A stretch of 64,000 bases of DNA, taken from NCBI RefSeq assembly GCF_000003815.2, contig NC_049997.1, positions 8,064,676 through 8,128,675 of the forward strand, read 5' to 3'. Below the pieces are notes generated by a model. It had not been told where the DNA came from and ran no database searches. It saw only the letters and a program-made list of their open reading frames with translations. Every line of letters starts with the position of its first letter. Position 1 is the stretch's first letter. Both the position numbers and the translations under genes were made by a program. This stretch comes from Branchiostoma floridae (taxonomy: Eukaryota; Chordata; Leptocardii; Amphioxiformes; Branchiostomatidae). Positions 12,760 through 24,875 of this stretch are shown here, piece after piece.

Positions 12760-14690
12760 CATCCTGATTGAACGTTTGGACATGGCTTTAATATAAGCTT
12801 CAAATACACAAAAGAGTAGTCAGCATCAAGACTTGCGTACGTGCGTGTTTGGATGTAGACTGTTTGGTTTGGGATGAAGTGTACTTTACTACCTGACATT
12901 ACCTGGATATCGCAAAATGTAATGAAGCTTTAGACGTGTACTTTATACAAAGATATCAACGCTAAGTCCACAAGGGACCAGCCAGTATCGCCAAATATAA
13001 TGAAGTTTTAGACGTGTACGTAATACAAATTAAAGATATCAATGCTAAGTCCACAAGGGAGCAGTCGGTATCACAAAATGTAATGAAGTTTTAGACGTGT
13101 ACTTTATACAAAGATATCAAGGAGGTTAAAGAAACTTGAAAGATATCAACGCTAAGTCCACAAGGGAGCAGCCAGTATCGCAAAATGTAATGAAGTTTTA
13201 GACGTGTATTTTATACAAAGACATCAACGCTAAGTCCACAAAGGAGCATTCAATATCACAAAATGTAATGACGTTTTAGACGTGCACTTTTATATACAAA
13301 GACATCAACGCTAAGTCCACAAGGGATAAGCTAGTATGGCAAAATGTAATGAAGTTTTAGACGAATACGTAATACAAAGATAGCAACGCTAAGTCCACAA
13401 GGGAGTAGCCTATACAAAGTCTTAGTGTACCTGGCCTAGTGTGGACTGATTGGTCAGCTCGGATCAAATCCTTCGACTACCAGACACCATACAATTCTTG
13501 TCATTACGCACAGAAGGTTATTAATTAAGTTTAGACATGTACACTGCGTCAAACACAAAGAAGCCGTTAGTTCAAACAAGACGTGTTCAAGGCCTTGAGT
13601 GGACTGAATAGTTTTGGATCAAAGTTTTCACCAAATATTTACTTGAATTATCTTGAATAGAAAGTAATACTCAAGTCACAATACCTCTAAATATAAAATT
13701 GAAATGGATATGTTAGAGTTTAGTCAGATATTTTGGAAACATTTGAACGTTAAACTACACAAAAATCTATTTTATGAACAAATTTCAAACATTTGTCTGA
13801 TTCTTTCTCTTAGAAATATTTGTGAATAGTTGCAGCATTTGGCAAATGGTAGATTTGAGTTATTGCCCTCATGAAGGTAGGAGTTAGTCTAGCTCCACTG
13901 TCATCCCCTGTATATATTCAGATTTCATTGTTGGACACCGGTAATACTCTTTTGTGGTGACCATGGTCAGCACAGAAATGTATTGATTTAATTTAGACAT
14001 GTACTTTAAGCCTACAAAGGTGCAGTCAGCACAAAGTCTTAGAGTACGTGTCTCCAATGGCATTATTTGTTTTAGGATCAAGTACTTTCTATTATCTGGT
14101 ATTACGTGGATATCACAGACGGCTATTAATCAAGTTCATACTTAAGTCTACAATGGTGCCAGTCTTAGCTTACGTGTCTCGTACGGTACTATTTGATTTA
14201 GGATCAAATGCTTTCTCTTAATCTTATAATACGTGATCATCACAGAAGGTTGTCAAGTTTTAGACTTGTTCTCTATAACAACGTGAAGTACACAACAGTG
14301 GTAAAGTCAGCCTAAGTTACATAGCTTACTACATGTCTCGAATGGTACTATTTGTTTTAAGATCAAATGCTTTTTGTTAATCTAGTATTACGTGGTCGTC
14401 ACAGAAGGTTGTCAAGTTTTAGACTTGTTCTCTATATAACGTGAAGAACACAATGGTACAGTCAGCCTTAGTTGCTGGTACTTGGTGTTTGGTTTAGGAT
14501 AAAGTGCCTCGTGTTATCTAGCATTACGTGGTCATCACAGAAGGTTGTCAAGTTTTAGACTTGTTCTCTATATAACGTGAAGAACACAATGGTACAGTCA
14601 GCCTTAGTGACTGGCACTTGGTGTTTGGTTTAGGATCAAGTGCTTTTATACTTCCCGGCATTACGTGAGTATCAGAGAAAGTTCGTGTTG
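12760..14690. repeat. Minisatellite field with two unit types
   Basis: At 12908-13412 there are six 76-107-bp units containing ATGTAATGAAGTTTTAGACG and CAACGCTAAGTCCACAAGGG. At 14092-14650 there are four 110-130-bp units containing ATCACAGAAGGTTGTCAAGT, TTTAGACTTGTTCTCTATA and AATGGTACAGTCAGCC. Intermediate degenerate units (about 13500-14090) share TTTAGAC.TGTAC and (C)ACAGAA, so both types probably descend from one unit. No coding. Confidence 0.85.
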
Positions 14691-14701
14691 TGAGCTTACA
14701 C

Positions 14702-15038
14702 CAGGGCTCTAGCCAGCGTCCGTTTTTCCGCCAATTGACGGGAATTTGCTGCGTCTGACGGAAAAATTTAAAACCAATCCGTCAACCTTGACGGACAAAA
14801 ATCCTTGGTAGAAGCTACAGGCAGCTTGGGGACGCCGTCCACGGCCGTAAAAGCCATACACTTTTTTTTTGCTATTATGATTGTTTGATAATGTGTGTCA
14901 GTGCCCTTTTGCATACGATAATCTCATTAAAAACCCATTTTTCAAGATCTCAGTTCAGTCTCTCTAACTCCTGAAATGGTGTTTTCGCGACAATGGGAAT
15001 TGGCTGACGGAAAAAAAATCGAGCTGGCTAGAGCCCTG
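14702..15038. mobile_element. hAT-like MITE with perfect 8-bp target duplication
   Basis: 337-bp element with perfect 16-bp ends CAGGGCTCTAGCCAGC and its reverse complement. It is flanked by GCTTACAC at 14694-14701 and 15039-15046. Ends starting CAGGG and an 8-bp duplication are hAT hallmarks. Inside are several (T/C)TGACGG repeats. No ORF. Confidence 0.9.
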
Positions 15039-15046
15039 GCTTACAC

Positions 15047-17347
15047 AAACATTGGGTGGGCAGTATGGGTTTGGGAGGGGATAGACATGGTTTTGGGACA
15101 AAACAATGGTATAGTGATAGGTTGTATTCTGTATGTACGGTAGAAGCCGTTTAATTACATTATCTCCATTTGATAATGAAATAGACATACAATAAAAAAA
15201 ACTCAAAATATTGATCATATTTGATGTGTTAGAATACAATCTTGGAATAGTGGCTGATATATAAAGTCATTAATGAAGAAACAATTTGATTAGCCGTCGT
15301 TTTCGTCCTTACTGTATACATTGATATTCTGTTTGGAATATAGTTGTCAATTTGTGTACAGTAGTATTAGTTAAAACATATTTATAATCACAGCATTCGA
15401 CTAGCACTAGTAATAGTTTCGTGTTTTTTTATGCCTATATCTAGTTCTACTTGTACAAATCCACAAACTGCGCACAACCCAGTATTCACGTGTAAACCCA
15501 CACGACAACTACTCGGCAAACTAAGCATCCATACTAAAGGCATCCCCAATAAGATTAAATCTGTCTGTGTGTACCGAGTGTTATGTTACTGACTAGGTAA
15601 CCGTTATTGTTAGAGTTCTTTCACCCCTTCACACATAGCCCTGAGTCTCGGCTACCAGACAGCGTTTGTTCTACTGTAAATAAAGTACAATAAAGAAAGA
15701 CGTCAACAGGGGTTTACGTGCAGCACTTCTACCCTTATAAATGAGTATTTTGTAAGAAAAGGAAATGAAAACGTTAGGTAACTTGTTGTGAGTGATAAGG
15801 ACAATAGAATTTAGATAACAGAACTAATTGCTACAGGGAAGACTAGTGCTGAAGAAATGTTAACGTTACATCACATGTAGGAAATATGTCTGAAAAGACG
15901 CCGCGCGTACCACAAATCATATAAGTTACGAACAAAGGTAGAGTTACAGAAATATAAAGTCGGTAATGAATCTGACTGAAGATATTCATATTCTAGACGA
16001 GGAATTGACGTCATTATCCAGTGGGCCTTTCTATTAGTTTGAAGATTTCTACGGAGGTTCACTGGTTTGCTTTCGAAAAGTGGTGCTGAAAGGTCGACAT
16101 TAAGAGGCATACACTAATATATGTAAGTACGCGTATGTCTAGAGTACTGTAACAAGTGGTAATGGAAAAGTTGATTAAAGAAAGGCATACCAGCAGCTTA
16201 GAAAAGGGCGTTATAATTTGTTGTAACGCCGACGTATGTTTACCTGAGTTATGTAACTTTGTAACAACCACCTTTACAAAATATGACAACAAAAAGCAGC
16301 GAGTCTACAATTTCAAGACCAAAAGGCTTTAAAAAGTTAAGCGATGAAAACAAATCAAGTTACGTGTTCTCTCACACATACAATAAGTGCCGAATACATG
16401 TATAGAAAATTACTCTCTCATTAAAACGGTTCGTGGTAATTTTGTGAAGAGTTTCGGGACTCAGGTGGTGCCATGTAAGCACGAACTGTCTCACAGAGGG
16501 GGAACTCAAACAAATCAAAAGATTATGGCTTCCTAATCAATCACGTAAAATACCTCTTAAAACTTACTCTATTGCCGTAGTTACTCTCCAAACTATCTCA
16601 AACAAAGTGTGGAAAAGTACTGAGAAGACGTGGGTGACAATGAGTTAAGATAAGAGTCCTTAAAGGCGTAGTTAATGTATTTAGTGGCGTGTTGAAGGAG
16701 GGATTAAGTCGTTGATTTAGAAGTTATTTGTCATTTTGAACCATTTATGTCGCTGTGGGGGGTGACGGGACGATAAGGTGCTGTTTGGTGTATGACGTCA
16801 TGACTACGTCACGTGTATGCTAATGAGGGGTAAATAAAAACTTTATAAGGAAGCGGGCTTAGAGGAAACAGGAAATCTAAGATCTCATGCTTCCCTGAAA
16901 TACTGAGAGTTTCTGTGAATTTTTCATTGCCAGAGCTAAATCTTATCATGCGTTATAACAGTTGATGCTTAGCACGTTTCAAGCCTAGAGTGTCCCGAAT
17001 TGAGGTCATTGGTCTCAAGGGGCAGACCAGCTGTCCATGGACTGTGCAGCACTTCTTTCAGTAGGCTTGTGATGCTGCAGTAACTAGAAATACTGCTAGG
17101 GAGCCCAAAATTGGCTTATTTCTTTGGGACCCCAATAACTACCCTTAAACAAAATCCATACTAATCCATCAAAGGGATCTTGAGCTACATGTACAAACAC
17201 AAGATACTTGAAGCCAAGGAATAAAGAAACAGCGAAGACGTCGACCCCGCATTTTCATACGATGATACGTTGATCTGTTACCTTGGCGATGAGCTGCACT
17301 ACGGTAGAGCACTTTTCTGGACAGATATATCCAACATATGTGGAAGA
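15047..17347. other. No gene seen
   Basis: AT-rich with only short open frames lacking domains. A GTATGACGTCATGACTACGTCACGTG cluster of CRE/E-box-like sites (about 16790-16815) is followed by TTTATAAGG. This resembles a promoter, but I see no exon behind it. Confidence 0.35.
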
Positions 17348-18560
17348 GGGGCAAAAAGTTCGGACCAAAAATTTGACAACATTTACCAACTTTGAGTTAC
17401 TTACCTTTTATAGAAGACAAAAAATGTGTAAAACTTTCAGAGGATTTATGATTGATTTGTTACGACGATCAATTAAAATCTAACTTGCCGTGTGGCATGT
17501 ATGGTTACGTAATACCAATACCAACTCTACGATCAAAACACTTGACGGCGATACCAAACAAGGCTATAAAAAGGCTGTATATCTTTTTGAGTTGCTTACG
17601 TGTTAGTAACCGTACTTGAAATACGTAAAGTGCAACATTTGCTTCAATAGGTCTATATTTTGAACACTTAGGCTTTGAGGTTGAGTAAATAAGGGACTAG
17701 CAACGATTTCACATTTTGAAAGCTTCCTCAAGGACGTTGGTTTCTTTGATTAAGAGCTGCAATTTATTAATATTCTTGTCAGAAATATTCAAAACGTGCG
17801 CAAAGGAATGTGTGCAAAAATTTAGACCAAAAATTTGACAACATTTTAAACTGTGCTCTTGCTAACTTTTTGTGTGGCAGAACTGCGTGAAAAAATTCAG
17901 ATGATATATGATTTTTTTATCACGCTGTTAAAATTGCATTGCATGGTTACATAACAACAGCGTCTGCGCCCTGAACAAAAAACTCCACGCCGGTACAAAA
18001 CAAGACTATAAAAAGACTATATATCTCTGGTGTATGCTTGTAAACGTGTTCGATATATGGCTGCTTACGTGTTTGTAAGAGCACTTGAGATACGCCAAGT
18101 GCATCGTTTGCTTCAATAGGTCTATATAACAGCCATATAGAGGGGTCGATGCAATTTCTAATATATTTCCAGGAAGATTTTGGGGTGAACAAAAGGAAGC
18201 GTGCATATATATATAAGAAAGGAAACTTTGAGGAAATAAGAGAATGAGACTGAATTTTAAGGTAATAGCTACTGATTCACATTTTCTATTTCATTGACCA
18301 TGAATTACAGCTGTTCACAGTTCGAGATATTTAACATGAATGCACAAATAACAACAGGGACAAATGTCAATTTTCAAACCCAAAAATTACCGCATTTGTT
18401 GTTTGACTAATGTACATGGTTTAGGAAGAGTGTAGCATGTCGCATGGTTATATATTAATAGTCATACTCGACAAATGTTTCGCTGCCAAAACACTCCACA
18501 CTAGTGACATCTTGCTGAAAACAAGAAGTCCAAACAAAACATAAAAAGCTATATATTGTC
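17348..18560. repeat. Diverged triplication (about 450-500-bp period) with TATAAAAAG in each unit
   Basis: Unit 1 (17348-17660) and unit 2 (17813-18130) share GACCAAAAATTTGACAACAT, GCATGGTTAC, CTATAAAAAG.CT.TATATC, TGCTTACGTGTT and TTTGCTTCAATAGGTCTATA. Unit 3 (18355-18560) keeps GCATGGTTATATA and CATAAAAAGCTATATATTG. TATAAAAAG is at 17565-17573 and 18007-18015. Non-coding. Confidence 0.7.
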
Positions 18561-18969
18561 GGCTAAGAATATTCAATCATCATATATCCAGAATCGTATT
18601 CAACAGAAAGTAACCAAACGATGATCATTTAATGACGAACAAAGAGAGAATCTAACAAAATCCAAATAAAAAAGTTAACAGTAAACACCATTAATGAAGT
18701 TATATGCGCTATGTAGAAAACTCTGGAACTGCAACAACGAAGCCATCTGTTATCTGACTTACTTTGGTCTATAAATAGAAGAAGACAAACTACTTAACAT
18801 TTAGATGGGACAGTCCCCCTGCACTTAACGACACAAGGTGTCCTCATTGTGTCATTACAAAGGATACAGGTACACAATTCTCGTTGTCTCTATCTCCGCA
18901 AGGGGCGCGACTGTAAACTCGTCAGGGAGGACAACATACATGGTGTGACGTCTGTACAAAACACATGTA

Positions 18970-19170
18970 TGGGTGAAAAAGTGTACAGCAGAAATCCTAC
19001 TTTTGTGGAAACAAGGGAGAGATGTGCATGCATGGTCTTGTCACCTGCCACAACTTAACCTCCTAAAAAACACATATATGAGTGGCACTGTAGAGAGTGT
19101 TGTCTAGAAATCGTACTATTGCAGAAACAAAGGAGAGATGTACGCGGTCTTGTTACCTGCTACAACTGAT
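18970..19170. repeat. Direct repeat of about 115-bp period
   Basis: 'GTGGAAACAAGGGAGAGATG..GGTCTTGTCACCTGCCACAAC' and 'GCAGAAACAAAGGAGAGATG..GGTCTTGTTACCTGCTACAAC' are related copies at about 19005-19055 and 19110-19170. Confidence 0.6.
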
Positions 19171-20599
19171 CTGAACAGATATTGGGGTCTTCCTTTATTT
19201 GTTTTGCAAAACCATTAAACCTTCTTCAGTAGGTGTAACACACCAGTGGGTGCAAGCTGCGTAAGACCTTACCGTGGGGTTTGTTCTACGGGATGGGCTC
19301 CGCAATTTTCATGTACTGCAATAAATGTGCTTCTCCTCAAACACGGGACCTACTGATCTAATCCCTAGAAGATGTTGCTGACCAAAGCTAGGTACTCATC
19401 TACACCTGGGTAAAGTGAAGAAAACGGAGTGAAGTGCATTTCCCTACACGGAGGCCTGCTAGGATATGAAACCCAGAACTGTTAGATCCTAAGACAAGAA
19501 CCCTAAACCCTTTGCCTATTGTCTATTTCTAGATTTTTCTACCGTCATGGCGGGGCTAGAAAACGCTGGTACGGAGTAAATTTACGTCAGATGATGTTAG
19601 ACATGTGCAAATACCGTGTCCTTGTGGTAAATAAAAAAGTTGAAGTGATCATACAACAAATATACAAGTCACAACAATAAAGCACTTAGTCTTTTATATC
19701 CGTGCCACATTTTCTTTATCATTAAGGCTACTTTAGGCTCCTTTTAACAACACATATCAAAGAAATATAAAGCCATTGTCAGTCTTTGGTTTGGAAAAGG
19801 AAAAGAGAATGCTGCCCATAAAAAAGTGTCTACACAGAAGTGTTACATCAAATATTGTGTCTACCTCCTACAAATCGACAGCCAATTTACACTTAAAGTT
19901 TGTCTTATGTGCAATTAACGCCCCTCTTCACAATATGTGACCTTTGGTATTTATTTTCTCGGATCAGCCCGCTGTTTTAAGTACATCTTTCTTTGTGGAA
20001 AAACAAAACGTGAAAACGTCACGAAAGTGGCTGATTACCAAACAACACGTTATCGGGACAAAACACCGCAAACAAACGTAAAAGAAACAAGTTTACCACC
20101 ACTCAGAGATGCACACATGGAATGACGCTTGGTATAAAACGTTTACATGGAATAGATGTTAAAACCAGTGCTACGCTCTTTTTACAGATATTACTAATAT
20201 GATTATAATTCACGGATTATCCAGTGAAAGGATCGGCTCCAACGGCGAGCTTCTAGACCGACCTCAGACCAAACATAGACACGCTTCTGACGCTAGACGA
20301 TATTAACATAAATATCATTATGAGTTCAATCAAAAGATTCAAAAGGTATGAAAATGAATAAAGACAAAGGTGCTTTTGCAGTAACTCTTTTGTGTGCAAC
20401 TGTTTAATAAGTAAAATATATTCTGCGGTAGATAGATACATAAAATATAATAAAAGTTGCTAGTAAGTAACTATTCTTAAACAGATCTGTAGTGTGTACG
20501 ATATATGTAAAACGACAAAAGCATATACGGTATTACATAGGTATAATATATTGGTAAGTACATTGGTACCGATACAGTGGTGGTAAGACCATATCTTTT

Positions 20600-20665
20600 A
20601 ACGTAGGTTTACAGAAGTGGCAATTTAGAATAACGTAGGTTTACAGAAGTGGCAATTTAGAATAA
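20600..20665. repeat. Exact 33-bp tandem duplication
   Basis: AACGTAGGTTTACAGAAGTG then GCAATTTAGAATA occurs twice in direct succession without change, so the duplication is recent. Confidence 0.9.
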
Positions 20666-21789
20666 CAACCAAATTACATTTACCACACAAAACACCGGTT
20701 TAGATGTCTTCTTTTTTCTCATGGACGTTACAAACACTGAAGAATGTCGCTTTGTTATCGTGTAGACTCGTTTTTGTTTCCGTGTCACTGTGTTCTTTGT
20801 TTTACTCCGTCAGAAGTTTAGACATGCTTTGACAGGTAAGCTAACACAGTGGGCGCCTACACTTGTTTAGAACACCACGGGACTTAATGTCCTCTTTGTT
20901 CGCTTTAACTAGATAAGCTTGTTCTTTTGACAGAAAGGCCTTTCTTATTAACCATATTATGGGTATGGCGACGCCGAAGGATAGAAAAACACCACTTAGA
21001 GCTAAGTAGACCATGGAAAATGGAGTCTTCAGAAACTGACTTCGTTATTTCGCCAACAAACATAGCCGGAATCTATATGTATATGCACAGTATAGAAAGT
21101 TGTGCGCAACAAGAACGAAGATACTCGTAGTACAAATGCAATATCATAAGATGCGTTTTGTTGTAAATTATATATATGAAAATAGTACAGTTTTATAGTG
21201 ATGTTGGAAGATTATATTTCTCAATGCACATGCACTTATACATAGTCTATCCGTGAAAATAGATTAGGTTGAAAAGAGAATAAAGTAGGAAGATGAAGTT
21301 AGGTAAACAGAAGACCACGACTGCACAAAAAACTTAACTGTCATAGAGTTTCTAACAAAACAACCAGAGCCACATGAGAGGGTTGTTTGTGTAAAAGTGC
21401 CCGGTGTATTTGCAACCCGTTACAGCTGGACGCACTTCATAAAACGCTGAGCAAATATTTTGTACAGTCGGTACCGTTTTGTTTTATGAGCTTATTGCTA
21501 GAGCATATAGAAGCTATACATTTTGTCTCTTACCCTGCAATTCACACGAAAAAAAGCTAGGGGAGGTCAAATCTACTCCACTTTTACGAGCCCAACTGCT
21601 ATCTTTGAAAGAATATGACAATAGCATGTCCAGAACGTTCGAACACGAGATATAAACCCGAAAGTCCCGCGGCACTGACATGGAGAGTCGCCAGGGGATA
21701 CAATCTTGACTTCAACCATTTCACTTGGCCAACAACACGTACCAATATATCACAAAGGTCCATCCATGAGATCCCGAGTTATGCTGTTA

Positions 21790-21920
21790 CACAGAGAAAG
21801 AGAGATAGGTAGAGAGAAAGAGGGAGAGAGACATACACACAGACACATACAGACACACACGCGCACACACACACATACACACACACACAAACTCTCACAT
21901 ACACACAGACGCGCGCGAAA
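21790..21920. repeat. (GA)n-(CA)n microsatellite
   Basis: AGAGAAAGAGAG-type purine repeat passing into ACACACAC/GCGCGC repeat. Confidence 0.95.
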
Positions 21921-22534
21921 ACATAACCTCCATGAAGAAGGTAACAAAAAGTTTCTGAATCAAATTAAGATCTAGAAAAGTCAACATACATTTCCTCTAT
22001 GTATCAACGTATATTCAAAGTAAAGGTATTCAGTAATGTTACGATACAAAAGTTGTGGTTTCCACGCGAAAATCTTGAAGTGGGTACACGAATACGAACT
22101 TCACTTGGCCTTTGCTGACACAGCCTAGAAGCAGTTGAAGTACTTAAAACCAATACCATGTCACTCATTTTATGTGCCAATGTTTTGCAATTCATCCGGT
22201 ATATTGCTCTCTATTCGTCTGAAGTGTTTTCGCCGGGCCGTAATGTCAACACGGCCGTACGTGTTGTGTTGAAGTTCATGTCACCGGGTAAAGAAAGGGT
22301 AAAGAAAGGGTAATCCCTTGTCACAGTCACGGACGTGGTAATCCCCTGGGATTGACGTCACTAGAAAAGTAAATAAAGGTGTACAGTGTAGATGGGTAAG
22401 GGTAAGCGATGACCTTAGTCGTGAGAAAAACTAATGCAGCAGTGTTTTCGATTCGGTAATGATAGAATAGGGTCAATAGGTAGGATTTTTATTATTCATT
22501 GTATATGTGTGCAAAAGACTACTTAAATTGTGTG

Positions 22535-22680
22535 TTTGTGAAAGAGAGAGAAAGAGAGTGAGTGAGAGAGAGAGAGAGGGGGGGGGGTGAGTGAGAGAGA
22601 GAGAGGCACGGGGGGGGAGGTAGGGAGGGAGAAAGAGAGAGCGAGACGGAGAGAGGGCCGTGAAAGAGAGCGTGAGAGTT
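22535..22680. repeat. GA/G-rich microsatellite
   Basis: (GAGA)n interrupted by two G runs (GGGGGGGGGG, GGGGGGGG). Strongly purine-biased strand. Confidence 0.95.
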
Positions 22681-23054
22681 TGAATCAGATGTCAAGCTCT
22701 ACACCACAAGTACACAGCAGTTAATCATCGTAAGTTCCCTCCCATCACAGTGTCTACCCTCCCCAACCAATCCTCATCATTTGGACGCACAACAAGCGAA
22801 ACGAATCTTTAGTTCATCTATGGATGCTCGCATAGAGTGTCATAGACTGTACCTCATACGCTCAGGTTTAAATATCAAGTTATCAATTCAACCTGAGACT
22901 TCAACTTACCGCCATGATGATGATGATGATAGTGATGATTTTACAGGGCCGTTGGATGGTTCCATTGCAGATGATTAGGGGTGACTAGAATCAAACTTTT
23001 TGTCCATGTCTCAAAGTTGCTTGAGAAGTTGATTTAGGTTGACTGATGGAGACT

Positions 23055-23160
23055 GAAGGACAGATGGACAGACAGACAGACAAACAAAAAGATACAGGAA
23101 AAAGACACGAGCGAGCCGATGGTCAGACAACCAGGCACGCAGACAGAGAGACAGAGACGT
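23055..23160. repeat. GACA-type microsatellite
   Basis: Imperfect (GACA)n, including GGACAGACAGACAGACAAAC and CAGACAGAGAGACAGAGACG. Confidence 0.85.
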
Positions 23161-24544
23161 ATTATCTTATAACTTATCTGTAGTGTCACTTTAGTTGACA
23201 TGTTACCTGTCACAAGCATGACTCATACGTTTGCGTTCTGCTCAGATGTTTTCTAACCATGGTTTAGGTGAGACAGGTGTTCTCCTCTGAAAAGACACAC
23301 GTTGCATTCACAGTACAGTTTTCTAGTATTGCTGAACTTCTGTTGTGAAGATGTAGTCTCTAGAATAGTAGATATTTGCCCAAGTTTCCGCTATTTCCAG
23401 CAACCTATATATGTCTGGCAGTGACTTGTGAAGACAATCAATCCTTATGCAATTTCCTTAAGAACCGTTTTATTTCTATCATTCGCAACGCGTGAACATG
23501 TTTATTGTCACGATTTCATGTATGGATGATTCAATTTCTGCAAAAACTGACATTTGTTGCTAATTTCTCTCCTTTTGTAGGTTTTTTAGGAATCACTTGC
23601 ATTGTATCTATAGATATAACCTGATTAGAAGGCTATAATGCAATGGAACTGATATGTCATAAAAACAAAAATACGGCTCGTGCAGCTAAGAAGCTAGAAT
23701 AGATAACAAAAGTACAAAACATAAAACCAATGCAATTCACGATTTGTAGTTTGCCACATTAAAGTTTGAGCATAAATGTACAATAAAGGTCTTTCATTCT
23801 TTCATCTATTCATTAAACCTACATGGGAAGTAGGTAAATACAATTCCAGCTTGACCTTTTGCTAAACGACAACTTCCAACAAACGGTTGGGTTTTAAGAA
23901 AACAGAAGACAAAGACAAGATTTGATCCCCTCCAACCATCCATCTTACTGAAACTGTCAGTCGAATCCCCGCTCTGTCTCTCGTGAACAAAGTGCCTACC
24001 GCTGGTGCGTTGGTTTACACAAAGGCGCGCCTGTGTCTGTGCTTAACACACGTGCACAGCTAACGACTCCCTTCCGGTACCTACACCAGGTGTGCGCCCT
24101 CAACTCTTCCACATCAAAGTACCCTTCGCGACCCCTTAAGGGCACGGGTGCCTCTCTTAAGGGAACACTTAAGAGTCTCTCTTCGTCTCAACTGTCTGAA
24201 AGTCTTTGTCTTAGACCGGTAAATTTCCGCTGTCGGTTACGGAGAAGAAACCCGTGAAAGCGCATCAAGTGATTCTCCGAGGCGGAAATTTGATGTAGAT
24301 AAAACACTTCCATGCCGACATTTCCGATGGGTATAGACACAAGATACACACGGATATTTGATATGCGTCTTGCTGTGTCACATTCTTTAGCGTATGAAGT
24401 TTGAAGAAAATTGAAACACAAACAATTGACCCACATATTATAGCAGAGACTGATGTTTTTATCTTGCAATGCTGCTAGCTACTAAAGGTGAAAATTTGTG
24501 TCAAGAAGGAAGTGACATTTCTAAAATTTTTCACAACAATAATA

Positions 24545-24875
24545 CCACAAAAATTCCTAAAACTTTCTAAAGTTGTACGACAAAGTCTTTCTCTCTTATC
24601 ATAGTTCGGTAAGAACACGTGTACATTTGAAAAGCTGACAGTGAGTTGTAGCTCTTTGAACATTACCAGCTTGACCACAAAAATGTCCACACACTCCACT
24701 ATTCAGATCAAAGGTACGACAAAAATTTGTAAAACTTTCCAAAGTCGTTCGACAAAGCTTTTCTTTCTTACCTTAGTTCTATAGTGTAAAAATGCATGTA
24801 CATTTAAAAGGCCGACAGTGAGTTGTAGCTCTTTGAACATTACCAGCTTGACCACAAAAATGTCCGCAGACTACA
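24545..24875. repeat. Tandem duplication of about 173 bp
   Basis: GACAGTGAGTTGTAGCTCTT then TGAACATTACCAGCTTGACC is identical in both units (about 24637-24692 and 24813-24868). The left parts (AAAACTTTC.AAAGT.GT.CGACAAAG) are more diverged. Confidence 0.85.

Larger units (their letters stand above)
18561..21789. other. No gene seen
   Basis: Apart from the two short repeats listed (18970-19170, 20600-20665), nothing is supported. Short open frames such as 19937-20125 show no domain. Confidence 0.4.

Noticed and set aside
12908-13412. Regularly spaced repeats resembling a CRISPR-like array
   Set aside because: Animal genome, units adjoin without unique spacers and vary in length; a minisatellite.
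24033-24257. Plus-strand frame of 74 codons with CCTTAAGGG palindromes
   Set aside because: No known domain, no splice or promoter support; left as unannotated sequence.
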